Shown here piece after piece: positions 26,206-34,263 of a stretch of DNA of 64,000 nucleotides. A program made the translations under genes and the position numbers. The DNA lies in assembly GCA_013538715.1 (NCBI GenBank), contig JACAFH010000001.1, positions 229,598 to 293,597 of the forward strand, given 5' to 3'. Under the pieces are notes generated by a model. That model saw only the letters and a program-made list of their open reading frames with translations. It ran no database searches and was not told the DNA's origin. The stretch comes from Candidatus Nitrosothermus koennekei (GTDB lineage: Archaea; Thermoproteota; Nitrososphaeria; Nitrososphaerales; Nitrosocaldaceae). The first letter of the stretch is position 1. Each line of letters opens with the position of its first letter.

Positions 26206-27895
26206 ATTAGTAATATGTGAAAAGAAAGATGCTGCAAAGAGGATAGCAAGTGCACTTGGTAAATATAAGATTATTGATATTAATGGAGTTAAAGTATTTG
26301 CTGTTAATGATTATATTATATGTTATGCATCTGGTCATCTTTATAACCTTGATTCAAACAAGAGAGGATATCCAATCTTTGAAGTATTCTGGAAACCAAT
26401 TCCAAAAGCATATCGTCTTATAAAGACTATAAGTGAGGTATCAAGAGATGCTAGTATATTTATAAACGCATGTGATTTTGATCAAGAGGGTGAAGTTATA
26501 GCATATAACATACTTAGATTTGCATGTAATGATAGTTATAACAAAACACTAAGAGCGAAGTTCTCATCGCTAACTAAAGATGAGATAAATATGGCATTTT
26601 CTACACTGGAACCAAATCTCAAGTATAAGGGATTAGCAGAGGCTGGTATTACTAGACATATGCTTGATTATATCTATGGAATAAACCTTTCAAGAGCATT
26701 AATAGACGCAAGCAAGAACATACTTAGCATAGGAAGAGTTCAGGGACCTACACTAGCATTCATAATAGAGAGGGAGATAGAGATAATGCTACATATTCCT
26801 AATCCATATTGGATTATAAATGCTATACTCTCAAAAGATGATGAGGAATTTGATGCTAGGTATGAATCTATAGTATATAATAAGAAAGAGAGTGAGGAGA
26901 TAGTTAATAGATGCACAAATAAAGATGGTAAGGTTAAGGAGATAGATAAACGGCTTATATATATAGAACCTCCTACACCATTTAACTTAATAGATTTACA
27001 AAGAGAAGCGTATATTCATCTTAAACTAAATGCTAGTAAAACATTGGAAATAGCAGAGAAGTTATATCTAGATGCATTGATCTCATATCCTCGAACGTCT
27101 AGCCAAATACTACCAAAGATTAATTATAAGAATATAATAAAGAGCTTATCGTCTATAAATTCATATAAAGATAAAGCATTATTCTTACTTCAGAAGAGTA
27201 ACTTAAAACCAAGAAACGGAACAAAAGATGATCCAGCACATCCTGCTATATATCCTACAGGTATAATTTCAAAGAATCTTAGTACAATAGAGTATAAGGT
27301 TTATGATCTTATAGTAAGAAGGTTCTTGGCAACCTTTATGGAAGATGCTATAATTGAGAACCTTGAAGTAAGCATAGATATTGAAGGCTATATATTTAAG
27401 AGTAATGGAAAGAGGATAGTTAGAGAATCTTGGCTTAATTTTTATGGGAGATATAATGAGAAGACTCTTCCAGCACTAAATGTAGGAGAGATTGTTAAGA
27501 ATATAGCAATAATAAGTAATGAAGAGTTTACTAAACCTAAACCAAGATTTAATACATCATCTCTATTAGCACTTATGGAGAATGAGAAGTTAGGAACTAA
27601 ATCTACGAGAGCCTTAATTATTGATACATTAATTAAGCGTGGTTATATAACTCCTCAATTTAAACCTACTAAACTTGGATTTGTTGTATATGAGATTATG
27701 GATATATACATGAAGGAGATACTATCGTTAGAATTAACAAGAGAGATGGAGGAGAAGTTAGAAGATATAGAAGAAGGTTCGTTAAAACCTAGCAACGTTA
27801 TATCAGATGCAACAGAGAATGTTTTAAAGGCATTAAATAGATTTGTTGAGAATAAGAGAACAATTTCATTACAACTATCTAATATAAATAAATAA
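26198..27895 (+). CDS. Type IA DNA topoisomerase (topoisomerase III-like)
   Basis: The 565-residue enzyme starts with a TOPRIM domain, E8 in VICEKKDAAK and D93, D95, E97 in ACDFDQEGE. The active-site tyrosine is Y297 in ISYPRTSSQILP. GYGRxQGPT-like SIGRVQGPTLAF is in the central gate region. It lacks C-terminal zinc fingers, so it resembles topoisomerase III. It would relax or decatenate negatively supercoiled DNA. Coupling with an SF2 helicase of the Lhr family recalls RecQ-Top3 pairs, although the pairing itself is inference from the eight-base overlap. Confidence 0.9.
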   Translation: MTKLVICEKKDAAKRIASALGKYKIIDINGVKVFAVNDYIICYASGHLYNLDSNKRGYPIFEVFWKPIPKAYRLIKTISEVSRDASIFINACDFDQEGEVIAYNILRFACNDSYNKTLRAKFSSLTKDEINMAFSTLEPNLKYKGLAEAGITRHMLDYIYGINLSRALIDASKNILSIGRVQGPTLAFIIEREIEIMLHIPNPYWIINAILSKDDEEFDARYESIVYNKKESEEIVNRCTNKDGKVKEIDKRLIYIEPPTPFNLIDLQREAYIHLKLNASKTLEIAEKLYLDALISYPRTSSQILPKINYKNIIKSLSSINSYKDKALFLLQKSNLKPRNGTKDDPAHPAIYPTGIISKNLSTIEYKVYDLIVRRFLATFMEDAIIENLEVSIDIEGYIFKSNGKRIVRESWLNFYGRYNEKTLPALNVGEIVKNIAIISNEEFTKPKPRFNTSSLLALMENEKLGTKSTRALIIDTLIKRGYITPQFKPTKLGFVVYEIMDIYMKEILSLELTREMEEKLEDIEEGSLKPSNVISDATENVLKALNRFVENKRTISLQLSNINK

Positions 27896-27939
27896 TTTTA
27901 CACTACATCAATCAATATTCATCAACAGAAATTGTTACA

Positions 27940-28236
27940 TTATGAATTAACTATCAATCTACCATATTTTCCTATATTTAGTCTCTTCTCGCCTTTGAAG
28001 CTTGTAACATATCCATTCTCTATTGCTATCTTATCCCCTTCTTTAACCTTATCTATTTGTTCTTCCCATAGAGTACATGTTATACTTCCAGAATCGTCTT
28101 CTATTATACATTCTGCTACTCTTACACTCTTGTTATATTTTGTGTTTACAGTTCTAGGTTCTGTTATACTCTTGATCTTGCCTTCAATAGATACTTTATT
28201 CATACCATCCCTTACATCTGATATCTTCATATGCAT
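27940..28236 (-). CDS. OB-fold nucleic-acid-binding protein (RPA/SSB-like)
   Basis: The 98-residue protein is a single OB fold: MKISDVRDGM, VSIEGKIKSI, a conserved RVAECIIEDDSGSITCTLWE block at about 39-58 and GDKIAIENGYVTSFKGEKRL. This is the pattern of archaeal RPA-type single-strand-binding domains. It probably binds ssDNA or RNA. ATG codons at positions 1 and 3 are both possible. It lies 29 bases after the nuclease-like gene in the same direction, forming a two-gene unit. Confidence 0.8.
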   Translation of the reverse strand: MHMKISDVRDGMNKVSIEGKIKSITEPRTVNTKYNKSVRVAECIIEDDSGSITCTLWEEQIDKVKEGDKIAIENGYVTSFKGEKRLNIGKYGRLIVNS

Positions 28237-28265
28237 TATATTCTAAAACACATAATAAAAGTCTA

Positions 28266-28922
28266 TCAATATATCATGAATTCTGTAAGAGATGATGATA
28301 ATATCTCTTTATACTTAAGTGGATCGAACTCTAATATTATACCACCGTCTATATTAAGTATAAAGATCGTATGTAATCTACCATATTGTATATCCTCTAG
28401 AGATATTGGTGGATTCTTATAGTAGATATCGCATATCTCTTTAACTTTTGTTATATCATCAACCTTTCTATCTTTTATTGGGTTCATAAAAAGTTCGGGT
28501 ATAGGTAATATATTTTGTTGCGGTGTTGCTAATGTAAACTTACTAGCGAATTTACTATATCTAGAGATCTTGCTAGCTAGTCTTGCCTTATAGTAAAGTA
28601 ATGGATCTAATGCATGCTCTGGAGGTACAAAACCTGTCTCTATCTCTACTATTAGATCCCCATCGCCCTTCTTTCCATAAACATCACATCTTAATATCTC
28701 ATCTAACTCCTTCTCTACTTCTACATATTCATAACCATATCTAAGTAAGTGAATAGATGTTAATAATTCCATTACAGAATGATTTATCTTTACTAAATTA
28801 CGCTTATAAAGGTTAACAAGCCTCTTCTTAATTTGTATTACATCTTTGAGAAGAGTTGTATTCTTAATGTTTGCAATAGCAATGATTCTATCCAAATCAT
28901 CCTCGAACTTTGTTACATCCAC
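28266..28922 (-). CDS. PD-(D/E)XK nuclease-like hypothetical protein
   Basis: The 218-residue protein has an arrangement reminiscent of PD-(D/E)XK enzymes: E52 in a helix (VMELLTSIHLLRYGY), D80 in a strand (CDVYG) and E93 and E95 in LIVEIETG. The rest is mixed alpha/beta with no recognised motif. It would be co-transcribed with an OB-fold protein, consistent with a nucleic-acid role. The catalytic lysine is not evident, so activity is doubtful. It may belong to a lineage-specific conserved family. Confidence 0.45.
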   Translation of the reverse strand: MDVTKFEDDLDRIIAIANIKNTTLLKDVIQIKKRLVNLYKRNLVKINHSVMELLTSIHLLRYGYEYVEVEKELDEILRCDVYGKKGDGDLIVEIETGFVPPEHALDPLLYYKARLASKISRYSKFASKFTLATPQQNILPIPELFMNPIKDRKVDDITKVKEICDIYYKNPPISLEDIQYGRLHTIFILNIDGGIILEFDPLKYKEILSSSLTEFMIY

Positions 28923-29011
28923 ACCAAAAATAAAAAAGGTTTTATAATTTAAATATCTATCTTTTACTATCTATAGTAATCTTTAATAATAATCTAGAGA
29001 GAGTTCCTCTT

Positions 29012-29263
29012 ATGAGTAGTGAGAAGAAGGAGAAGAAGGAGAAGAAGGCACAAGAGAAACAAAAAACAGATGTATCGCTGCAAGAAAATACAGCTATGAA
29101 GATCTTATCAAATATGAAAGCTATTAATGCATATGAATTGGCAAGAACTACTGGAGTTAAGATATCCATAGCTAATGCATTCCTAAAATCTCTTGAGAGT
29201 AAAGGGAGCATAGAATATGTAGGAGGTTATAGCGGACATAAGGTATACAAACTAAAGAGGTAA
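29012..29263 (+). CDS. rps25e: Ribosomal protein S25e
   Basis: The 83-residue protein has a lysine-rich N-terminal tail (residues 4-18) and a winged-helix core: AMKILSNMKAINAYELARTT at 28-47, then IANAFLKSLESKGSIEYVGG. This is the S25e pattern of archaeal and eukaryotic small subunits. S25e is present in Nitrososphaerota and Thermoproteota lineages and absent from Euryarchaeota as far as I know. It overlaps the convergent cyclophilin-like gene by 12 bases. Confidence 0.92.
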   Translation: MSSEKKEKKEKKAQEKQKTDVSLQENTAMKILSNMKAINAYELARTTGVKISIANAFLKSLESKGSIEYVGGYSGHKVYKLKR

Positions 29264-29629
29264 AGATATAGCTATTACATCGCCATTAATAGCCTTTTCC
29301 ATAACCTCAATATTTGTTAATACTCTACCTATTGGATTTAATCCTTTTACTTTTGCATCTTTAATGAATATACATATAGCGTTGTTTGCTATCATATATG
29401 CTATCTCTCCTCTCTTAAATTCCTCTCTTTGCTTCTCAGCTCCTATGGATAAATTTGTTAAGATTAATATATAAGATGTATCTGTTACTACTCGGCCTTC
29501 TAATGGCAATGCTCTTGTAATAGTTCCTACGCTTACTGGTGCTAAATGTCTTACCAATTCTGCTTCTAACAATCCTTTACCTTTTAACTCTATGCTAATT
29601 TTTATTCTTGATACAGAACTAAATGACAT
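29252..29629 (-). CDS. Cyclophilin-like fold protein (DUF369/TM1367-like)
   Basis: The 125-residue protein has the compact beta-barrel pattern of the archaeal cyclophilin-like family: GLLEAELVRHLAPVSVGTI at 19-37, a RGEIAYMIANNAICIFI block near 72-88 and NPIGRVL near 97-103. The family resembles cyclophilin in fold but lacks the known prolyl isomerase residues. Role unknown. It is transcribed toward S25e. Confidence 0.7.
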   Translation of the reverse strand: MSFSSVSRIKISIELKGKGLLEAELVRHLAPVSVGTITRALPLEGRVVTDTSYILILTNLSIGAEKQREEFKRGEIAYMIANNAICIFIKDAKVKGLNPIGRVLTNIEVMEKAINGDVIAISLPL

Positions 29630-29708
29630 GTCATATACGCTAATGTATGGATATTAATATGTTATTAGTAACATTTATTTGGTTTATAAGTATGTGAATA
29701 TGATGTAA

Positions 29709-30128
29709 TTGGAATCAAATAATAACAAAGATATAGAATCTAATGACAACGTTACCAGTGACTCGAAAGGTGTGTTAATAACAGAGGTTAGTGAAGTAAC
29801 TGAATATGTTACGCCACAAGAGATCGTAAGAGAAGTTAGTAAGGATGAGATAGAGGAATCTATGAGGGAATTAAAACCTCGTGAAGGTAAGGCTGTACTG
29901 GTAGGACCCAACAAATTGACTAGATTTGAGAAGGCAAGAATTGTTGGTGCTAGAGCATTACAATTATCGCTCGGTGCACCTCCTCTTGTTGTTGTATCAG
30001 ATAATCTAATCGATTCTATAAAACTTGCAGAATATGAACTTGATAAAAAGGTTCTCCCAATATCTGTGAGAAGAGTTTTACCTGATGGGAAGTATCAGAA
30101 CATACCTATAACATGGCTACTAGATTAA
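29709..30128 (+). CDS. rpoK: RNA polymerase subunit RpoK (Rpb6/omega homologue)
   Basis: The C-terminal 75 residues are Rpo[21 protein letters not shown] then a conserved [16 protein letters not shown] and NIPITWLL at the end. RpoK holds the RNA polymerase clamp and assembly interface. About 55 acidic, poorly conserved residues precede it. The frame opens with TTG at 29709, with no good ATG before the ATG near residue 52, so the extension may be real or the start may lie further in. It overlaps the convergent HTH gene by four bases. Confidence 0.88.
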   Translation: MESNNNKDIESNDNVTSDSKGVLITEVSEVTEYVTPQEIVREVSKDEIEESMRELKPREGKAVLVGPNKLTRFEKARIVGARALQLSLGAPPLVVVSDNLIDSIKLAEYELDKKVLPISVRRVLPDGKYQNIPITWLLD

Positions 30129-30541
30129 CTCATATATTTATTCTCGTTATTTAGAGTACTTGCACATGCTTTACATACGTCATCATTTATATCCTTCTCT
30201 AATACACGATGTACGTCGCATATTATATAGCTCTGTCTTATATAATTGAATAAAGATATATACTTTGCCATGGTAGATGCTCTAAATGAGTTATTCTTTG
30301 CTATCTCTTCTGTTATATCTTCTATCATTCTTCTTACTTCAGTTATATCCATTAATTTGTTTACCAGTTGATTATCGCCTCTAGTACCTCTCACATAGTT
30401 ACTTATAGAAGCCTGTGTTATTCCAAGTATCTTTGCAACTAGATCCTCTTTCATATTATATTCCTGGCATAGCTTTCTTGCTATAATTACTCTAACTGCT
30501 GGTATTAAACTCCTAGACTCTATCTCTGATGGCAATAACAT
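30125..30541 (-). CDS. HTH transcriptional regulator (COG2522 type)
   Basis: The 138-residue protein has an XRE-like helix-turn-helix: [20 protein letters not shown] near 15-34, then [18 protein letters not shown] at 35-52. The N-terminal [16 protein letters not shown] is the mark of the archaeal COG2522 group of predicted regulators. The C-terminal part has C and H residues (CDVHRV, CKAC) that could bind a metal. No target operon is apparent; it stands alone, convergent with rpoK. Confidence 0.72.
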   Translation of the reverse strand: MLLPSEIESRSLIPAVRVIIARKLCQEYNMKEDLVAKILGITQASISNYVRGTRGDNQLVNKLMDITEVRRMIEDITEEIAKNNSFRASTMAKYISLFNYIRQSYIICDVHRVLEKDINDDVCKACASTLNNENKYMS

Positions 30542-30749
30542 TAATAATAGGTATGAGATGAATTTATATAAATATTATTGTTAGTCTGTCCATTGAATAG
30601 TTTATGATTGTATACCATAACGTAATCTTCTTCTTATAATAAATTATATTATTGTCAATATATAATATAATATTTAAAGTTTAACAAGATATTAATTACT
30701 ATTATAGTATGTTATGCAATATTATATTATTCTATTTAGCGATTAGTTA

Positions 30750-30762
30750 TTTTAATATATAA
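30750..30762 (+). promoter_or_regulatory. TATA-like box of the LSm-L37e operon
   Basis: TTTTAATATATAA lies about 30 bases before the LSm start, in a 240-base AT-rich gap after a divergent HTH gene. The position fits an archaeal core promoter. Confidence 0.4.
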
Positions 30763-30788
30763 GTAAGAAGAAAAAGGATGTGGTAAAC

Positions 30789-31016
30789 ATGTCTGTAGAT
30801 ATGGCGGTTAAAGTATTAAGTGATAGTGTGGGTAAGGTAGTCTTGATAAGGATGAAAGGAGGTAAGACGATAAGGGGAATATTGAAAGGATACGATCAAC
30901 ATATGAATCTTCTACTAGAGAATTCTCAAGAATTGCTTGAGAATAATAATATCAATGATCTAGGTACAATAATAGTTAGAGGAGATAATGTAGTAATAAT
31001 TTCACCACCGGCTTGA
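30789..31016 (+). CDS. LSm (Sm-like) archaeal protein
   Basis: The roughly 75-residue protein has both Sm motifs: VLIRMKGGKTIRGILKGYDQ with the conserved D-x-H/N in YDQHMNLLLEN, and the second motif IIVRGDNVVIISP. LSm proteins form heptameric rings that bind U-rich RNA. The ATG at 30789 is chosen because GGATGTGG lies just before it; an in-frame GTG at 30780 is possible. L37e follows 11 bases downstream, a pairing widespread in archaea. Confidence 0.92.
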   Translation: MSVDMAVKVLSDSVGKVVLIRMKGGKTIRGILKGYDQHMNLLLENSQELLENNNINDLGTIIVRGDNVVIISPPA

Positions 31017-31027
31017 GTTGATGATAC

Positions 31028-31192
31028 ATGAAAGGAACTACCTCAATGGGGAAGCTCACAAGGAAACATGTACATGTTAGATGTAGAAGGTGTGGTAGTA
31101 ACTCATACCATTTAAAAAGCAAAAGATGTTCTAAATGTGGTTTCCCAGATCCTAAATGGAGAAGGTATTCCTTCATTAGAAGAAAAGAATGA
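31028..31192 (+). CDS. rpl37e: Ribosomal protein L37e
   Basis: A 54-residue frame from ATG at 31028 has the L37e signature: MGKLTRKHVHVRCRRCG, SYHLKSKRCSKCGFP and a tryptophan-arginine tail. Four cysteines in two CxxC pairs bind zinc. It lies just after LSm and overlaps the following hypothetical gene (ATGA). Confidence 0.95.
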   Translation: MKGTTSMGKLTRKHVHVRCRRCGSNSYHLKSKRCSKCGFPDPKWRRYSFIRRKE

Positions 31193-31563
31193 ACGAGATA
31201 TTACTACTCGTAGTAGGTATACTTGCTGGTATAATAACAGCATTAGCTATAGGTATTAAAGAGAGAGAGCCCACAAACACTAAATTTGTTAAGCATGAAA
31301 AAGATGATGAATTATCACAAAAGGCTATAACAATAAAGACTGATCTATCGCCAATTAAGGAAGAGTTAATAGCAATTTTAGATCAAAAGATGGCTGAGAT
31401 AAATGCAAAGATAGATTCATTAACTACAAAGCCACATATTACTAAAGATGCCACTAATAAAGATGATGAGAAGAGAATAGAAGAAGAAGCAAAAGAATTG
31501 GAAGATATAAAGAAGAGGATATCAGATGCCTTATCAAATCTAGAGAAGACAGAGATAGGATAA
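31189..31563 (+). CDS. Hypothetical protein with N-terminal helix and coiled coil
   Basis: The 124-residue product starts with one transmembrane helix (residues 3-22, EILLLVVGILAGIITALAIG) and continues as a charged, Lys/Glu-rich region with heptad character near 60-120. It overlaps L37e by four bases, so it belongs to the LSm-L37e operon. No family recognised. It may anchor or scaffold something at the membrane. Confidence 0.55.
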   Translation: MNEILLLVVGILAGIITALAIGIKEREPTNTKFVKHEKDDELSQKAITIKTDLSPIKEELIAILDQKMAEINAKIDSLTTKPHITKDATNKDDEKRIEEEAKELEDIKKRISDALSNLEKTEIG

Positions 31564-31589
31564 TAATACGCTATTTAGAAGAAGTTAGT

Positions 31590-32234
31590 ATGAAAGCATT
31601 TGATGACGCAGCAAAATATCTTAAGGATGGAATGATAGTAGGATTAGGTTCCGGTAGCACAATATCAGCATTTTTAGAGTATATCGCAAAGAAGATTAAT
31701 ATGAAGCAGATAAGGGTAATACCAACCTCATTACAGATCAAGTTAAAGGCTGAAGAATTAGGTTTAGATATATGTGATGATTCACTTATACCAAATATAG
31801 ATCTAGTATATGATGGAGCTGATGAAATAGATTCTAATCTAAATATGATCAAAGGCGGAGGAGGTGCATTGTTGAAAGAGAAAGTGGTTATGCATGCAGC
31901 AAAGAATAGTATAATACTTGCAAAACATGATAAATTCGTAGAGAAGTTAAGCAGAAGAGTTCCTATTGAGGTATTACCATATGCTAGAAATTATGTCATA
32001 AAATCTATAAATAGGGATATAAGAATAAGGATGCTGGAGAAAGGATATCCATTCATTACGGAGAATGGAAATATAATACTTGATGTAGATTTTGGAAGAA
32101 TAGAGGATCCATATAAATTAGAGAGAGAAATAAAATCTATTGCAGGTGTAATGGAGGTAGGTATATTCAGTAGATCTGCAAATATATATTATAGGGTGAT
32201 AGATAACGAAAGATTCGAGATTAGATACAGATGA
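31590..32234 (+). CDS. rpiA: Ribose-5-phosphate isomerase A
   Basis: The 214-residue enzyme has GLGSGSTISAFLEYIA near 19-34, which binds phosphate, the catalytic DGADEIDSNLNMIKGGGGAL block near 74-93 and the HDKFVEKLSRR region. It interconverts ribose 5-phosphate and ribulose 5-phosphate to supply ribose for nucleotides. Length is slightly below the usual 220-230. It follows the hypothetical gene by 26 bases and may be part of the same transcript. Confidence 0.93.
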   Translation: MKAFDDAAKYLKDGMIVGLGSGSTISAFLEYIAKKINMKQIRVIPTSLQIKLKAEELGLDICDDSLIPNIDLVYDGADEIDSNLNMIKGGGGALLKEKVVMHAAKNSIILAKHDKFVEKLSRRVPIEVLPYARNYVIKSINRDIRIRMLEKGYPFITENGNIILDVDFGRIEDPYKLEREIKSIAGVMEVGIFSRSANIYYRVIDNERFEIRYR

Positions 32235-32238
32235 GACG

Positions 32239-32337
32239 ATGATACTTGTTAGTATTGGAAAGATAAGTATAGAATGTTATATAGACATGCATGATGAGTG
32301 TAAAGAGACTCAATGTATATGTAAATGTCATTCATAA
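32239..32337 (+). CDS. Cys-rich 32-residue microprotein
   Basis: A frame from ATG at 32239, four bases after the rpiA stop, encodes a short protein ending in DECKETQCICKCHS. The C-x4-C-x-C-x-C-H pattern is unlikely by chance in this AT-rich DNA. It probably binds a metal or a cluster. I recall similar C-rich tails in small thaumarchaeal proteins but cannot name a family. Confidence 0.5.
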   Translation: MILVSIGKISIECYIDMHDECKETQCICKCHS

Positions 32338-32502
32338 TTAACAATTATCTAATTTAATAATATTCTAATCTTTCATCATACTGTTGTAAATAACATGGAA
32401 ATATTTGTAGATTTATAAGCAATTATGTTGATACATTAGCATAATCTCTTAGCATAAAAGATAAGCAATATTAAAAATAGTATTCTTCAATAAATAGATC
32501 AT

Positions 32503-33531
32503 ATGGTAACTAACATAACACAAGAGGCAAAGGCTAAATGGGCAGAAGCTATAGCAACAAAGGATCCTGAGAGGAAGCTAAGACTACTTAAAGAGTTTTA
32601 CTCATCGTTTCCTAAACATAAAGGAACTGAGAAGCTAGAGATGAGTATAAAGAGACAGATCAAGAATCTTGAAGAAGAGATAGAGAGCAGAAAGAGTAAG
32701 AAGACTGGAAGTACTTTAAACATATGGAGTGTAAAGAAAGAGGGCATATTGCAGGTAGCATTGGTAGGCAAGATTGATCTTATAATAAAACTATTTAAAG
32801 AGATGACTAATATAGATGTTAAACTCCATCAAGTATTAACAAGTCCAGTCAAAGGTATTTTTAAGAGCATGAATATTAAGATGCAAATAATATTAGCACC
32901 ATTAGATGATAGAATAAGTGAAGATAAGATAGATAAGATGATAAGCATAGCACGTAATGCTGATGCTATAATAATATACTCTAATACTAAAGATTATACT
33001 GAAAAGGTTATAGAATATTTTAATTCAAGGAATATAGATATAACAAAGAATAAGTTAAACGCTGAGATAGAGTATACGCCTCATGGCGGAATAAGGATAG
33101 TAGGAAGATCTAACAATATAAACGAGAGAGATGCTATAGAGTTCTTACAAAGTTATAAGATAAAGAATGCAATAATAAAGATAACAAATGATGCTACAAT
33201 GGACGATTTGGAGGATGCAATATTTGGTAGAATAGCAAAGAAGGCTGTGATTATGGATAGCTCGATATTTAAGAACAAAGAAGATTTGATGATTCAACTT
33301 ATTAAGAGATTAGGATTTATTAGAGTATTTACAAAGAAGATAGGCTCAGAACCAGAAGAGGAACCTCTTGTGCTAGAATATGGATCTAGAGTGTATCATC
33401 TAGCAGAGATCATTCATAAAGATTTTGCTAAATATTTCAAGCATGCAAGGATATGGAGAGACGGTTCACTTATTAGAGCTGGTAAAGATTTCATGCTTAA
33501 TGATATGGATGTAATCGAGCTTCATACTTGA
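32503..33531 (+). CDS. GTPase-dead DRG-like protein with C-terminal TGS domain
   Basis: The 342-residue protein has the DRG/OBG N-terminal helical start (PKHKGTEKLEMSIKRQIKNL near 38-57) and a C-terminal TGS domain (RVYHLAEIIHKDFAKYFKHA with DMDVIELH at the end). The G1 P-loop expected as GxxxxGKS reads LVGKIDLIIKLF, without Lys-Ser, and the G3 and G4 blocks are lost (LAPLDDRISED, TNDATMDDL). It therefore looks like a pseudo-GTPase that kept the ribosome/RNA-binding surroundings. It overlaps the convergent methyltransferase by 35 bases. Confidence 0.75.
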   Translation: MVTNITQEAKAKWAEAIATKDPERKLRLLKEFYSSFPKHKGTEKLEMSIKRQIKNLEEEIESRKSKKTGSTLNIWSVKKEGILQVALVGKIDLIIKLFKEMTNIDVKLHQVLTSPVKGIFKSMNIKMQIILAPLDDRISEDKIDKMISIARNADAIIIYSNTKDYTEKVIEYFNSRNIDITKNKLNAEIEYTPHGGIRIVGRSNNINERDAIEFLQSYKIKNAIIKITNDATMDDLEDAIFGRIAKKAVIMDSSIFKNKEDLMIQLIKRLGFIRVFTKKIGSEPEEEPLVLEYGSRVYHLAEIIHKDFAKYFKHARIWRDGSLIRAGKDFMLNDMDVIELHT

Positions 33532-34033
33532 GATTTGCCTCTATTACTATTAGTTCCTCAAACCATAGTCTTTTCTTCTTTACTATCTTAGTCTCTAATC
33601 CCTCTATATCAAGTAGTCTACTTATGTTCGAAAGGGATGAAGAGACTACAAATAATCTACTCTTTTCATGCATGAGGTTTATACATTCTTCCATTAAAGA
33701 GAGTGTAACCTCTATTCCTTCATTCCCTCCATCAACTGTAATATCACTTATCATATCAGATGGAAGATAAGGTGGATTGATTGTTATAATATCAAATCTA
33801 GATTTTAGTGCCGATGCGCCATTACAACATATATACGATATTCTCTCATCTCTCTTTAATATGCATTTATCTATATCTGTAGCAACAACAATTCTAAAAT
33901 TCTTACTTAATATCTTAGCAATGTATCCTGAACCTGTGCATATATCTAATGCACTATCACCTTTAAGATCTTTTATACATTCAGCAAGTAAAAATGTATC
34001 ATCAGATGGTTTATATACATTAATTTTATTCAT
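33497..34033 (-). CDS. HemK2/Mtq2-like N5-glutamine methyltransferase
   Basis: The 178-residue protein has a SAM-binding start (YKPSDDTFLLAECI, ALDICTGSGYIA) and the catalytic NPPY at the expected place (TINPPYLP). This is the small Mtq2/HemK2 branch that methylates the glutamine of the release factor GGQ motif in archaea and eukaryotes. Size is typical (about 180-200). It sits opposite the DRG-like gene tail. Confidence 0.85.
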   Translation of the reverse strand: MNKINVYKPSDDTFLLAECIKDLKGDSALDICTGSGYIAKILSKNFRIVVATDIDKCILKRDERISYICCNGASALKSRFDIITINPPYLPSDMISDITVDGGNEGIEVTLSLMEECINLMHEKSRLFVVSSSLSNISRLLDIEGLETKIVKKKRLWFEELIVIEANLKYEARLHPYH

Positions 34034-34226
34034 TGTTAGTAGGACGGTATTATATTAATATGTATCTTTGTATAATTTAGCATTTAAATATATATGATAA
34101 ATTAATAAAGACAGATTTATTAATATATAAAATATAATTAAGATAGTTAATATATATCAAATGGAGAGAAATAGTGTATATAATAACAATAACAAAATAC
34201 GTTCCAATTAATACTCTATACAATAG

Positions 34227-34239
34227 AAATATAAATAAA
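34227..34239 (+). promoter_or_regulatory. TATA-like box of the EF-1 alpha operon
   Basis: AAATATAAATAAA is centred about 30 bases before the ATG at 34264 and closely resembles the archaeal TATA consensus. It also helps to decide the start, since an upstream in-frame codon at 34174 would lie before the promoter. Confidence 0.55.
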
Positions 34240-34263
34240 GCCCTCTTACTATCTTTAATTGAT

